DNA of 43,752 nt, taken from NCBI GenBank assembly GCA_018242165.1, contig JAFECL010000024.1, forward strand, positions 1 through 43,752, read 5' to 3'. Positions 8,117 through 15,737 of the stretch are shown here, piece by piece. The notes below the pieces were generated by a model. It was not told the DNA's origin, did not search any database, and saw only the letters and a program-made list of their open reading frames with translations. Each line of letters starts with the position of its first letter. The stretch's first letter is position 1. Source of the stretch: Pseudomonadota bacterium (lineage in GTDB: Bacteria; Pseudomonadota; Alphaproteobacteria; Sphingomonadales; Sphingomonadaceae). The position numbers and the translations under genes were made by a program.

Positions 8117-9034
8117 TCAGGCGGCGGCGCGGGCGGCTTTTTCGTCTGCCCCGAACCCGACGCTGAAGTCGTGACCCCACAGGCTGACCGAGGTGCTCTC
8201 GAACAGGGTGTGGTGGCCCCAGTCGATGGTCCGCCCGCCAAACCCGTATTCCAGCGCGAAGCCCCCCGGGGTCATCATGTAGAAGCTGGTCATGTGATCG
8301 TTGGTATGCTTGCCCAGCGTGGCCATCAGCCGGGCGCCGCTGGCCAGCATGCGGTCATAGGCGCGGCCAACCTCGTCCAGGCTGGGCACCTCGACCATTA
8401 GGTGGACGCAGCCCGAGGGCACCTCGCCCTCGAACAGCGCGAGGCTGTGGTGGCGACCGTTGGCGCAATGCATGAAGTCGATCCGCATTGCGGGGCCGCC
8501 CGGGCCCATCGGGCGGTGGATCAGGATATCGGCAAGGCCGAAGCCCAGCACTTCGGTCATGAACTTGCGGCATTCGGCGATGTTCGGGGCCGGCAGCACG
8601 GTGTGGCCAAAGCCCAGCGGGCCGGTGACGAAGTGCGGCACCCCGGCGGGCGAACGGAACGGCTCGAAGCCTGTGACATAGCCCAGCGCCAGTTCGTGGC
8701 GGTTGCCGGCCGGGTCGCGGAACCAGATCATGTCGAAGACGTGGCGCAGGGCGATCTCGTCGCGGCTGCCCTGGTGCCATTCCACCCCGTGGCCGGCGAG
8801 TTCCGCCTTGGCGGCGGCGAATTCGGCCTCGCTGGCAATTTCCCAGCCGCTGCCGGCATAGCGATCGGTGCTGCCGGGCACGATGAACAGCCGCCCGGCG
8901 CGCTCGTCGATCCGCAGGGCCAGGCCATGGGAGTGGGGGTGCGCGGAAAAGCCGGCGACATCCTCGCCAAAACGCCGCCAGGCGGCAAGGTCCGTGGCCT
9001 CGATCAGCGAATAGCTCAACGCCGCAACCCGCAT
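8117..9034 (-). CDS. Type I extradiol catechol dioxygenase (BphC/HsaC-like)
   Basis: A 305-residue two-domain VOC-superfamily enzyme that should cleave a catechol ring next to a hydroxyl using Fe(II). The C-terminal domain carries the metal ligands: H144 in GFGHTVLPAP, a His of NGRHHSLAL (195/196) and E262 in GGFALEYGFGG. The N-terminal domain is the degenerate copy usual for the family. The ATG at 9034 has GGGAGAG upstream; a longer frame reaching 9103 has no ribosome site. It is the first gene of the run extradiol dioxygenase, flavin monooxygenase, Rieske oxygenase, which is the logic of ring hydroxylation and meta-cleavage. A meta-cleavage hydrolase (HsaD/BphD) is absent from the window. 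Confidence 0.88.
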   Translation of the reverse strand: MRVAALSYSLIEATDLAAWRRFGEDVAGFSAHPHSHGLALRIDERAGRLFIVPGSTDRYAGSGWEIASEAEFAAAKAELAGHGVEWHQGSRDEIALRHVFDMIWFRDPAGNRHELALGYVTGFEPFRSPAGVPHFVTGPLGFGHTVLPAPNIAECRKFMTEVLGFGLADILIHRPMGPGGPAMRIDFMHCANGRHHSLALFEGEVPSGCVHLMVEVPSLDEVGRAYDRMLASGARLMATLGKHTNDHMTSFYMMTPGGFALEYGFGGRTIDWGHHTLFESTSVSLWGHDFSVGFGADEKAARAAA

Positions 9035-9217
9035 CGTCCGCTCTCCCGGTTGTTCGCGGCGAACCTGCGGGCGCGGCACCGGCGGGACATTGATCGAAAT
9101 CAATCAATCCGACGATTGCGTTATTGAATCAGTCTATATCGTCATATTTGCGATCAAAATGGCCCGTGATATCCATGATCGCGTAATTGAAATGCGATCA
9201 GGATACGCAAGATCGAA
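9035..9217. promoter_or_regulatory. AT-rich intergenic region with repeated GCGATCA half-sites
   Basis: This gap stands out as AT-rich between GC-rich genes. GCGATCA occurs at 9150-9156 and 9194-9200 and its complement TGATCGC at 9176-9182. The last two form an inverted repeat with an 11-base spacer. The region probably holds the promoter and operator of the three ring-attack genes to its left. No convincing -35/-10 pair could be fixed. Confidence 0.45.
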
Positions 9218-10390
9218 TCAGCCCCCTGGTCGCGCGATCGCCGCGCCGGGCTGGCTCGGGTCGATCAGGATCTTGGCGTGGGCCTCGGCATCGCCCAGCG
9301 CGGTAAAGGCCCCCTCGACCCCGTCGAGCCCGACCACCCCGGTCACCATCGGCGCGCAGTTCAGCTTGCCCTCGGCGATCATATGCAGCGCATCGCGATA
9401 TTCGAGCGGGGTCTGGCCGAAGACGAAGCGCAGCTCGACCTCTTTCTGGATCGCGATGGCCGGCTCGATCCGGTCTTCCTGCATGCAGACGCCGACCACC
9501 ACGATCCGGCTGAACAGCGGTGCCCCGGCGATGATCTGGCCCAGCACGCCCGGCACGCCGACGCATTCGAACACCACCGGCCGCGCCGGCATGGCCCCCA
9601 GCCCTTCGGCCAGCCGCCATGCCGCCCACCACGGCAGCGGCAATTTACCCAGCTTTTCGCGCACTTCGACCACCATGTTCAGGGCCCGGTCGAAGCTGGT
9701 CAGCCAGCCATATTCCTCCCAGCTGGCATAGGGCGAGTGTTCGCGCGGGTCGATCACCACGTCGGCACCGCAGGCCTTGGCCAGCGCGCGGCGGCCGGGC
9801 GAGAAATCGGCGGCGATCACCCGTCCTACCCCGCGCGCCTTCAGCACCGCGATCACCCCCAGCCCGACCGGGCCGCAGCCGATCACCACCGCCACGTCCT
9901 TGCGCTTCACCTCGGCGCGGCGCACGGCGTGCCAGGCCACCGCCATCGGCTCGGCCAGCGCGGCCATGTCGGCTGACAGGCCGTTCGGTACCGGCATCAG
10001 CATCAGCTCGTCCAGCAGCATCCGCTCGGCATAGCCACCGGTGGTGCGCGGCGAGAGGCCGGCAAGATCGACCTCGGCGCCGTGGCGCACCGCCGGCGGA
10101 GCCACCACCCGCGTACCCGGCTTGATCCGCCGCTGGCTGCCCGGGCCATAGTCGAGCACCTCGCCGCAGATCTCGTGGCCGAAGACCACCGGATCGGCGG
10201 CGCCCGGCAGCCGATCGTAGCCCAGCCGCGCGTTCATCGCCTTCATCGCATCGCAATGGTGGCGCATGTGGAGGTCGGAGCCGCAGATCCCGCAACGCAG
10301 CACCTTGATCAGGGCATGGCCGGCACCCGGCTCCGGCTCGGGCAGAACCTCGACCCGCAGCTCGGCGTTCTGGCAGACGACCGCCCTCAT
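9218..10390 (-). CDS. Zinc-containing alcohol dehydrogenase (MDR family)
   Basis: A 390-residue NAD(P)-dependent medium-chain dehydrogenase. Catalytic zinc residues appear in RCGICGSDLHM (C36) and in VFGHEICGEV (H72, E73). The Rossmann motif is VIGCGPVGLGVIAVLKARG. The four-cysteine structural-zinc lobe is missing: the stretch after the GHE motif has no cysteines. The ATG at 10390 overlaps the upstream DUF1330-like gene stop as ATGA, so the two are coupled. A roughly 20-residue insertion around WLTSFDRALNMVVEVREKLG lengthens the middle of the protein. Oxidation of an alcohol intermediate of the neighbouring ring-cleavage pathway is inferred from context only. The 183-base gap to the dioxygenase gene suggests a separate promoter there. 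Confidence 0.85.
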   Translation of the reverse strand: MRAVVCQNAELRVEVLPEPEPGAGHALIKVLRCGICGSDLHMRHHCDAMKAMNARLGYDRLPGAADPVVFGHEICGEVLDYGPGSQRRIKPGTRVVAPPAVRHGAEVDLAGLSPRTTGGYAERMLLDELMLMPVPNGLSADMAALAEPMAVAWHAVRRAEVKRKDVAVVIGCGPVGLGVIAVLKARGVGRVIAADFSPGRRALAKACGADVVIDPREHSPYASWEEYGWLTSFDRALNMVVEVREKLGKLPLPWWAAWRLAEGLGAMPARPVVFECVGVPGVLGQIIAGAPLFSRIVVVGVCMQEDRIEPAIAIQKEVELRFVFGQTPLEYRDALHMIAEGKLNCAPMVTGVVGLDGVEGAFTALGDAEAHAKILIDPSQPGAAIARPGG

Positions 10391-11052
10391 TGCCCGGCCC
10401 CCGCCAGCAGCGCGTGGGCCCAGCCGGCCGCGAGGAAGACCATCAGCGCGCCCGCACCGGCCAGGAAGCGGAAATCGGGGATCACCAGCTGGCGCTGCAC
10501 CGGAACCAGCGCGATATGCATGGCATAGGTCTTGAAGTCGGCCTTGGTCAGGTACTGGTCGTTGGTCAGCAGGTTGAGGAAATGGCGGCGGCTGGGGTAG
10601 TGGACCACCAGCACCCGGTCCCAATTGTCTTCGGCCGGATCCTCGCCGCCCACCACGTTGGCGCCGGCGACCTTGCCGGCAAAGATCGGAAATGCGCCCG
10701 AGCGGACCAGCACCGGCCTGGCATTATCCTCGTAGATCGCATTGGCCTCGAGCGGGGTGCCGGCAAAGCGTGCCGCCGCATCCGGCCCATCGGCCATCGC
10801 GGCGTGGAAGCGCAGCAGGTTGAGCATGTAGAAATCGCGGCCATTGTCGGCCTCGGCAAAGGCGCGCAGCCGGGCGACCATCCGCGCCCGGTCGGTGCCG
10901 ACGGGAACGGGAAAGGCGACTTCGACCTTGGCGCAATAGCGCTCGACCTCCTCGGCGCTCAGCGGGCGGCGCGGCTCCTGCTTGTGCCGCGCCCAGATCA
11001 CGAAGCCCAGCAGCAGCAGGCCCAGCACCAGTTCGAACGTCCAATAGCCCAT
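10387..11052 (-). CDS. Membrane-anchored DUF1330-like (dimeric alpha/beta-barrel) protein
   Basis: A 221-residue protein with an N-terminal membrane helix (residues 3-20, FELVLGLLLLGFVIWA) and a C-terminal one (about 198-217). The soluble centre reads DFYMLNLLRFHAAM, then YEDNARPVLVRSGAFPIFAGKV, WDRVLVVHYPSRRHFLNLL and YLTKADFKTYA. This is the order found in DUF1330 and related ferredoxin-like barrel proteins, some of which bind small organic ligands. No catalytic residue is known. The gene is coupled to the downstream alcohol dehydrogenase (ATGA) and follows the haem-c/propeller gene by 33 bases. Two flanking helices are unusual for DUF1330 and would hold the domain at the inner membrane. 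Confidence 0.65.
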   Translation of the reverse strand: MGYWTFELVLGLLLLGFVIWARHKQEPRRPLSAEEVERYCAKVEVAFPVPVGTDRARMVARLRAFAEADNGRDFYMLNLLRFHAAMADGPDAAARFAGTPLEANAIYEDNARPVLVRSGAFPIFAGKVAGANVVGGEDPAEDNWDRVLVVHYPSRRHFLNLLTNDQYLTKADFKTYAMHIALVPVQRQLVIPDFRFLAGAGALMVFLAAGWAHALLAGAGQ

Positions 11053-11085
11053 CGCGGCCCCCTCTCCCGTCGTTATCGCCCCGGT

Positions 11086-12861
11086 CTAGCCCCCCAGAGC
11101 CTTGCGGTCGATAGCACCGCCTTCGGGTTCGATGCAGACGAAGTTGGCACGCCCGTCCTCGATCGCGGCGGCGGGCATGTTCGAGCTGGACGAGCAGACC
11201 TGGCCATCGCTGGTGAACGAGAAATCGCGCAGCACCGTCACCCGTGTCGGGCTGGGATAGGTGAAGAAGCGCTGGCTGGCGGGATCGAAGCGGATGATCC
11301 GGTCGGAATTGTTGGCCGCCATCCACACCTGCCCGCTGCGTCTGTCGACATTGAGGGCATAGGGCGTCTCGTACTCGTTGCGCCCCACCACCGGGATCCG
11401 CCAGGTGGCGAAACGTTCGGTCTTCGGGTCGAACCGCATCAGCCCGCCTTCATCGAAGGCCGGGATCCAGAACTTGCCCGCCGCATCAAAGCGGGGCCGG
11501 CGCGGGCCCTGCATCGGGGTATCCCATTCCTTCACCGCCAGGGTCACCGGGTCGATCCGCCCGATCTTGCTGGCATAGAGCTTGGCATACCAGATGCTGC
11601 CGTCGACCGGATTGACGTCGATGCCATAGGGGAAGGCGAGGATCCGGGTGCCGAAGAAACGGTGGGTCGAAAGGTTGAGGTGCACCGCCTCGCCCGGGAA
11701 CCAGCTGCCGATCCGCATCAGGGTGGAGAACAGCATGTCGGTCACCCAGCGCAGCACGCCGTTGGCGGGCAGGTGCAGAACCGTCATCTGTTCGGTCTTG
11801 GGGTCGAACCGGCCGATCTGGTTCGAGGCAACGATGGTGAACCACACCACGTCGTGGGCATCGACCCGGATGGTGTGCGGGTAGAGCGCGTCATGCCCCA
11901 CGGGGTAAAGCTTGAATGCCTTGGTTTTCGGGTCGAACGACATCAGCGTGCTGGATAGGGCATTGGTGATCCAGATCCGTCCGTCGCTGGTCTGGGCCAT
12001 CGAATGCGGGCCGTGCTGGCCGGTAAACTGGCCGATCGGCAGCTTCATCCCCGAAAACAGTCCGCCGCGCGGCAGGTGGCTGTCGGGCAGCGGATACTTG
12101 TCGATCTTGCCGGTTTCGCGGTTCAGCACCCACAGCAGGTCGTGCCCCTCGTCGGTGCCATAGAGCAGCCCATCCTGGGCGATGTCGGCATCGTGGATGA
12201 AGGTGTAGCCATCGCCGACCAGCCATTCGCGCACCTTGGCCTTGGCCAGTTCGGCGCTGGCCCCATAGGACTGGCTGGCGGCGAAGGGCTTGCCGTCGAA
12301 GCCCTGGGCCAGCACCCGGGCAATCGTCGCGCCTTCGGCCTTGCTGGGCATGGCCAGCATGTTTTCCATCTTGGCCACCTCGGCGATCCATTGTTCATGG
12401 TCGCGCGGCACCCGGGTCCAGGCATTGCCCACCTGGTGGCAATAATTGCACTGCGAGACGAAGGCCGGGCGGTCGCGCCGCACATCGGGCCAGGGCAGCC
12501 GGGCGTTGTAGGCCGAGGCCGACAGCGTCTCGTTCATCGCCGCGAGGCTGGCGAACTGACCCAGCGCCAGATCGACCCGCGCGCTGCTGGTGGCGCCGGC
12601 CTCGCGCGTGGTTTCGCCATCGGCAAAGCCCGCCATCCGCACCCGCAGCTTGAGCTTGCCGGCATAGGGGGTGCGGATCGCGTAGGATCCATCGGCAGCG
12701 GCATAGACCGTCTGGCGCATGGTGCCGGTGGCGTCGGACACGGTGACCATCGCGCCATAGGCGGGGCGGCCATCGGGCAGGCTGGCCTTGCCGGAGAAGG
12801 CGGCGGCATCAGCCACCGCCGGCAGGGCGAGCAGGGCGAGCGGAGCAAAGCGGTGCAGCAT
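11086..12861 (-). CDS. Secreted CarboxypepD_reg-like / cytochrome c / Vgb-type beta-propeller protein
   Basis: A 591-residue protein. Residues 1-20 look like a signal peptide (LALLALPAVADAAA). Residues 22-105 form a carboxypeptidase-regulatory-like beta-sandwich (GKASLPDGRPAYGAMVTVSD, then DGSYAIRTPYAGKLKLRV). A single haem c motif CNYCH follows at 138-142. From about 220 to the end are repeated propeller blades of the virginiamycin-B-lyase type (DGRIWITNALSSTLMSFDPKT, then WFTIVASNQIGRFDPKT, IWYAKLYASKIGRIDP and others). The start at 12861 has AAAGGAG upstream. Covalent haem means periplasmic export and cytochrome c maturation. The combination suggests a periplasmic redox or ligand-sensing protein, but no reaction can be named. 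It lies within the catabolic unit, 14 bases after the small membrane protein. Confidence 0.75.
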   Translation of the reverse strand: MLHRFAPLALLALPAVADAAAFSGKASLPDGRPAYGAMVTVSDATGTMRQTVYAAADGSYAIRTPYAGKLKLRVRMAGFADGETTREAGATSSARVDLALGQFASLAAMNETLSASAYNARLPWPDVRRDRPAFVSQCNYCHQVGNAWTRVPRDHEQWIAEVAKMENMLAMPSKAEGATIARVLAQGFDGKPFAASQSYGASAELAKAKVREWLVGDGYTFIHDADIAQDGLLYGTDEGHDLLWVLNRETGKIDKYPLPDSHLPRGGLFSGMKLPIGQFTGQHGPHSMAQTSDGRIWITNALSSTLMSFDPKTKAFKLYPVGHDALYPHTIRVDAHDVVWFTIVASNQIGRFDPKTEQMTVLHLPANGVLRWVTDMLFSTLMRIGSWFPGEAVHLNLSTHRFFGTRILAFPYGIDVNPVDGSIWYAKLYASKIGRIDPVTLAVKEWDTPMQGPRRPRFDAAGKFWIPAFDEGGLMRFDPKTERFATWRIPVVGRNEYETPYALNVDRRSGQVWMAANNSDRIIRFDPASQRFFTYPSPTRVTVLRDFSFTSDGQVCSSSSNMPAAAIEDGRANFVCIEPEGGAIDRKALGG

Positions 12862-12874
12862 CGTGGCGCTCCTT

Positions 12875-13258
12875 TCAGGCGAACCAGGTGGCGAGCGGGC
12901 GGCCCGGGCGCAGGCCCAGGAGCAGCAGCGGGGCGACCAGCGCGGTGGCCGGGCCACCGGTGGCGAGGTTGACCAGCAGGGCCACCGCCGAGATGTCGAG
13001 CTTGCGGTCGCCCAGCCCGTCACCCAGCGCCAGAACCAGCACCAGCAGCGTGCCGCTGACCATGCTGACCAGCGCGATCACCCGCACCAGCCCGGCCAGC
13101 CGCCCCTGCCAGACCAGCGCGGCGCAGATCAGCGCCACCACCGCCGGCACCAGATAGCCATAGGCGCTGAGCCCGAGATAACCGACCAGCAAGGCCACCA
13201 CGGCCATCGTGCCGGCCACCAGCGCGGCCATGCCCGGCCGCTTGCGTGCGAGGTTCAT
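12875..13258 (-). CDS. Small hydrophobic membrane protein, unknown
   Basis: A 127-residue protein with four predicted membrane helices (about 10-32, 36-50, 57-80 and 90-115) and a basic N-terminus (MNLARKRPG). No family was recognised. The ATG at 13258 has GGGAGGA upstream. It is the first gene of the minus-strand unit that includes the haem-c/propeller protein, the DUF1330-like protein and the alcohol dehydrogenase, and it is divergent from the AraC regulator. A minus-strand open frame extends upstream through the AraC and transporter genes, but it is low-complexity shadow reading and was not used. It could be an anchor or quinone-facing partner for the secreted haem protein (inference only). 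Confidence 0.65.
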   Translation of the reverse strand: MNLARKRPGMAALVAGTMAVVALLVGYLGLSAYGYLVPAVVALICAALVWQGRLAGLVRVIALVSMVSGTLLVLVLALGDGLGDRKLDISAVALLVNLATGGPATALVAPLLLLGLRPGRPLATWFA

Positions 13259-13348
13259 TGCCCCATCCTCCCAAATGATCCCGCAACCTTGATAGCTCGC
13301 CCGCCAGGCAAAAGTTGACTTTGCGCGCCAAAATGCCACCGTGGCGCC
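13259..13348. promoter_or_regulatory. Divergent promoter region, AraC regulator / catabolic unit
   Basis: This 90-base gap separates the first gene of the minus-strand unit from the AraC gene. It contains an imperfect dyad gcaaaagttgactttgc (13308-13324) next to gcgccaaaatgcc, the only AT-richer patch here. It is a plausible operator for the AraC protein. No -35/-10 pair is convincing, and the AraC start has no clear ribosome site. Confidence 0.35.
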
Positions 13349-14359
13349 ATGGCCAGATGGGTGCGTGGCGGGGTGCTGGAAGGCGCGGACGGGCTGGTCG
13401 CCGAACTGGGCGGGAGCTTTGCCGCGCTCGCCCGCGCCGCCGGCCTGCCAGCCCGGGTGCTGGCCCGGCCCGACCTGCCCGTGCGGGTCGAGGCGGTGAC
13501 CCGGTTCCTCGATCTGGCCGCCGCCCGGCTGGGCGAGGAAAGCTTTGGCCTGCGGCTGGGCCTGGGCCAGAGCCTCGCGCTGTTCGGCCCGTTGCGCGAC
13601 CTGCTGGCCAGCGCGCCGACCGTCGGGGGGATGCTGCGCGACCTGGCGGCGTTCTTTCCGCTCCACACCCAGGGCACGCTGGTGACGCTGGCCCCGGCGC
13701 CCGATGGCCTGCTGCTGACCTACGAACTGGCCAGCGGTGCCGGGCGCGACCAGCGGCAGGTGATCGAACTGGGCTTCGGGGTGATGCTGGCGGAACTGCG
13801 CCGCCACGCCCCCGGCTGGATGCCCCTGGGCCTGCAGCTGCGCCATGCTGCCCCGGCCGATCCGCGCTGGCATCGTCGGGTGCTGGGGCCCGGCGTGCTC
13901 TACAATGCCGATCGCAACGCGATGCTGTGCGACGCGGCGCTGCTGGCCCGCCCCCTCGCCGAGGGTGACGCGGCGGTGCACGATCCGCTGGCCGCACGGT
14001 TCGGCGCAGTGGCGCGGCAGGCACGCGGGCTGGAGGCGGCGCGAACCGAGGCGCTGGTCCGCGCCATGCTGCCCTTCGCCCCGCCCGATATCGCCCAGGC
14101 CGCCCGGCTCCTGCGCCTGTCGCGCCGTACCCTCCAGCGCCGCCTCGCCGCCGAAGGCACCGCCTTTGCCACGCTGCTCGATCAGACGCGGGCCAGCCTG
14201 GCGCGGACCTATCTGCGCGAATCCGCGCTGAAGGTCGGCGAGATCACCGAGATCCTCGGCTATTGCGAAACCAGCGCGCTCAGCCGCGCGGTGCGCCGCT
14301 GGTATGGGCTCAGCCCTCGCGCCCTGCGCCGCGCCGGCCCTGGCCGGACGGAAATTTAG
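13349..14359 (+). CDS. AraC-family regulator with Arabinose_bd-like (PF12625-type) sensor domain
   Basis: A 336-residue regulator. The N-terminal 200 residues resemble the ligand-binding domain found in OruR/ArgR-type AraC proteins (RVEAVTRFLDLAAARLGEESFGLRLGLGQ, then FPLHTQGTLVTL). The C-terminal 95 residues carry two helix-turn-helix motifs: IAQAARLLRLSRRTLQRRL and VGEITEILGYCETSALSRAVRRWYG, ending LSPRALR. It is divergent from the haem-c/alcohol dehydrogenase unit and 78 bases ahead of a FucP-like transporter, so it may control both. The start at 13349 lacks a good ribosome site; a GTG at 13361 is an alternative. The effector is unknown, but a product of the ring-cleavage pathway is plausible. 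Confidence 0.85.
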   Translation: MARWVRGGVLEGADGLVAELGGSFAALARAAGLPARVLARPDLPVRVEAVTRFLDLAAARLGEESFGLRLGLGQSLALFGPLRDLLASAPTVGGMLRDLAAFFPLHTQGTLVTLAPAPDGLLLTYELASGAGRDQRQVIELGFGVMLAELRRHAPGWMPLGLQLRHAAPADPRWHRRVLGPGVLYNADRNAMLCDAALLARPLAEGDAAVHDPLAARFGAVARQARGLEAARTEALVRAMLPFAPPDIAQAARLLRLSRRTLQRRLAAEGTAFATLLDQTRASLARTYLRESALKVGEITEILGYCETSALSRAVRRWYGLSPRALRRAGPGRTEI

Positions 14360-14437
14360 CTTTGAAGCCAGCGCGCTTTGCCGGATAGATGCCACCCGAC
14401 GCGGCACAGGCCGGGCCTTTTGGGGGGAGTGCAGTTC

Positions 14438-15727
14438 ATGGGGCAATCGGGCGCTGGCGCGGGGCGCGGCGGGATCATGCCGCTGGCGATCATCGGCCTG
14501 CTGTTCTTCGTCTTCGGCTTCGTCACCTGGCTCAACGGCTCGCTGATTCCCTATCTCCAGATCGTCTGCCGGCTCAGCGCGGCGCAGGCGCTGCTGGTCA
14601 CTTTCGCCTTCTACATCGCCTATACCGTGACGGCCCTGCCAATGGCGGCGATCCTGCGCCGCACCGGTTACCGGCTGGGCATGGCGCTGGGCATGGCGCT
14701 GATGGCCCTGGGCGCATTGCTGCACATTCCGGCGGCCTGGGCGGCCAGCTTTCCGCTGTTCCTGTGCGGACTGTTCGTGATCGGCACCGGGCTGACCCTG
14801 CTGCAGGCCGCCTCGAACCCCTATATCGTCCTGCTCGGCCCGCTCGACAGCGCGCCGCGGCGCATCGCGATGATGGGGATCATCAACAAGTCGGCTGGCG
14901 TGCTTGCCCCGCTGGCCTTCGCCGGGCTGGTCGCCTCGGGCATGGGCGATGCCAGGACGCTGGCCAGGGCCACGCCCGATGCGGCGCAGGTGGCGCGGCT
15001 GGCGCAGGCGCTGATCGGGCCCTATCTCGCCATGGCGGCGATCCTCGCCGGGCTGGTCGCCTTCCTGTGGTTGGCCCCCCTGCCCGAGATCGAGCCCGAA
15101 CCGGCGCCGGATGGCACCGCTGGCCAGGGCCTGTCGCGCTTTCCGCAGCTGACGCTGGGGGTGATCACGCTGTTCGGCTACGTCGGGGTCGAAGTGCTGG
15201 CCGGCGACACCATCGGCCTGTTCGGGCAGAGCCTGCACCTCGCGGGCTTCGTCAAGCTGACGGCCTATACCATGGGCTTCATGGTGGCCGGCTATATTCT
15301 AGGCGCCGTACTGATCCCGCGTTGGCTGCGTCCGTGGCAGGCGCTGGCGGGATCGGGTCTGCTGGGGCTGGCCTGCATGGCGGGCGCGGCGCTGGGCGAT
15401 CCGGGCTCGACCCTCGCCTCGCGGCTGGTCTGGGGCTGGCTGGGGCTGGCGCCACTGCCCGATCCGGTGTTCTTCGTCGCCGCCATGGGGCTGGCCAATG
15501 CCGTGGTCTGGCCGGCCGTCTGGCCCATGGCCCTGAGGAACCTGGGCAGCTTTACCGCCACCGGTTCGGCACTGCTGATCATGGCGATCTCGGGCGGGGC
15601 GATCATCCCGCAGCTGTTCGGACTGATCGCGCGCAGCGGGGCCGGCATGCAGCTGGCCTATCTGGTCGCCGCGCCGTGCTACGCAATGATCCTGGCCTAT
15701 GCGCTGATCATCGGGCGGCGCGGCTGA
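14438..15727 (+). CDS. FucP-like sugar MFS transporter
   Basis: A 429-residue, twelve-helix inner-membrane transporter. Helix 1 reads IIGLLFFVFGFVTWLNGSLIPYL, the hallmark of the FucP/GluP (fucose, glucose/galactose:H+) subfamily. AASNPYIVLLGP and INKSAGVLAPLAF match the conserved helix 4-5 region, and MALRNLGSFTATGSALLIMAISGGAIIPQL matches the helix 10-11 region. The start at 14438 is chosen because GGGGGGAG lies nine bases upstream; an earlier ATG at 14378 has no such site. It follows the AraC gene in the same direction and ends 10 bases before the convergent LysR gene. The substrate is unknown; sugars are the family norm. Confidence 0.85.
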   Translation: MGQSGAGAGRGGIMPLAIIGLLFFVFGFVTWLNGSLIPYLQIVCRLSAAQALLVTFAFYIAYTVTALPMAAILRRTGYRLGMALGMALMALGALLHIPAAWAASFPLFLCGLFVIGTGLTLLQAASNPYIVLLGPLDSAPRRIAMMGIINKSAGVLAPLAFAGLVASGMGDARTLARATPDAAQVARLAQALIGPYLAMAAILAGLVAFLWLAPLPEIEPEPAPDGTAGQGLSRFPQLTLGVITLFGYVGVEVLAGDTIGLFGQSLHLAGFVKLTAYTMGFMVAGYILGAVLIPRWLRPWQALAGSGLLGLACMAGAALGDPGSTLASRLVWGWLGLAPLPDPVFFVAAMGLANAVVWPAVWPMALRNLGSFTATGSALLIMAISGGAIIPQLFGLIARSGAGMQLAYLVAAPCYAMILAYALIIGRRG

Positions 15728-15737
15728 CGCCCGCCAG

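Noticed and set aside
12875-15238. A long minus-strand frame upstream of the small membrane protein, opposite the AraC and transporter genes
   Set aside because: Gln/Arg/His-rich and without motifs. The AraC HTH pair and the FucP-type helices on the plus strand are real. Only the final 127 codons, with their own ribosome site, are kept.
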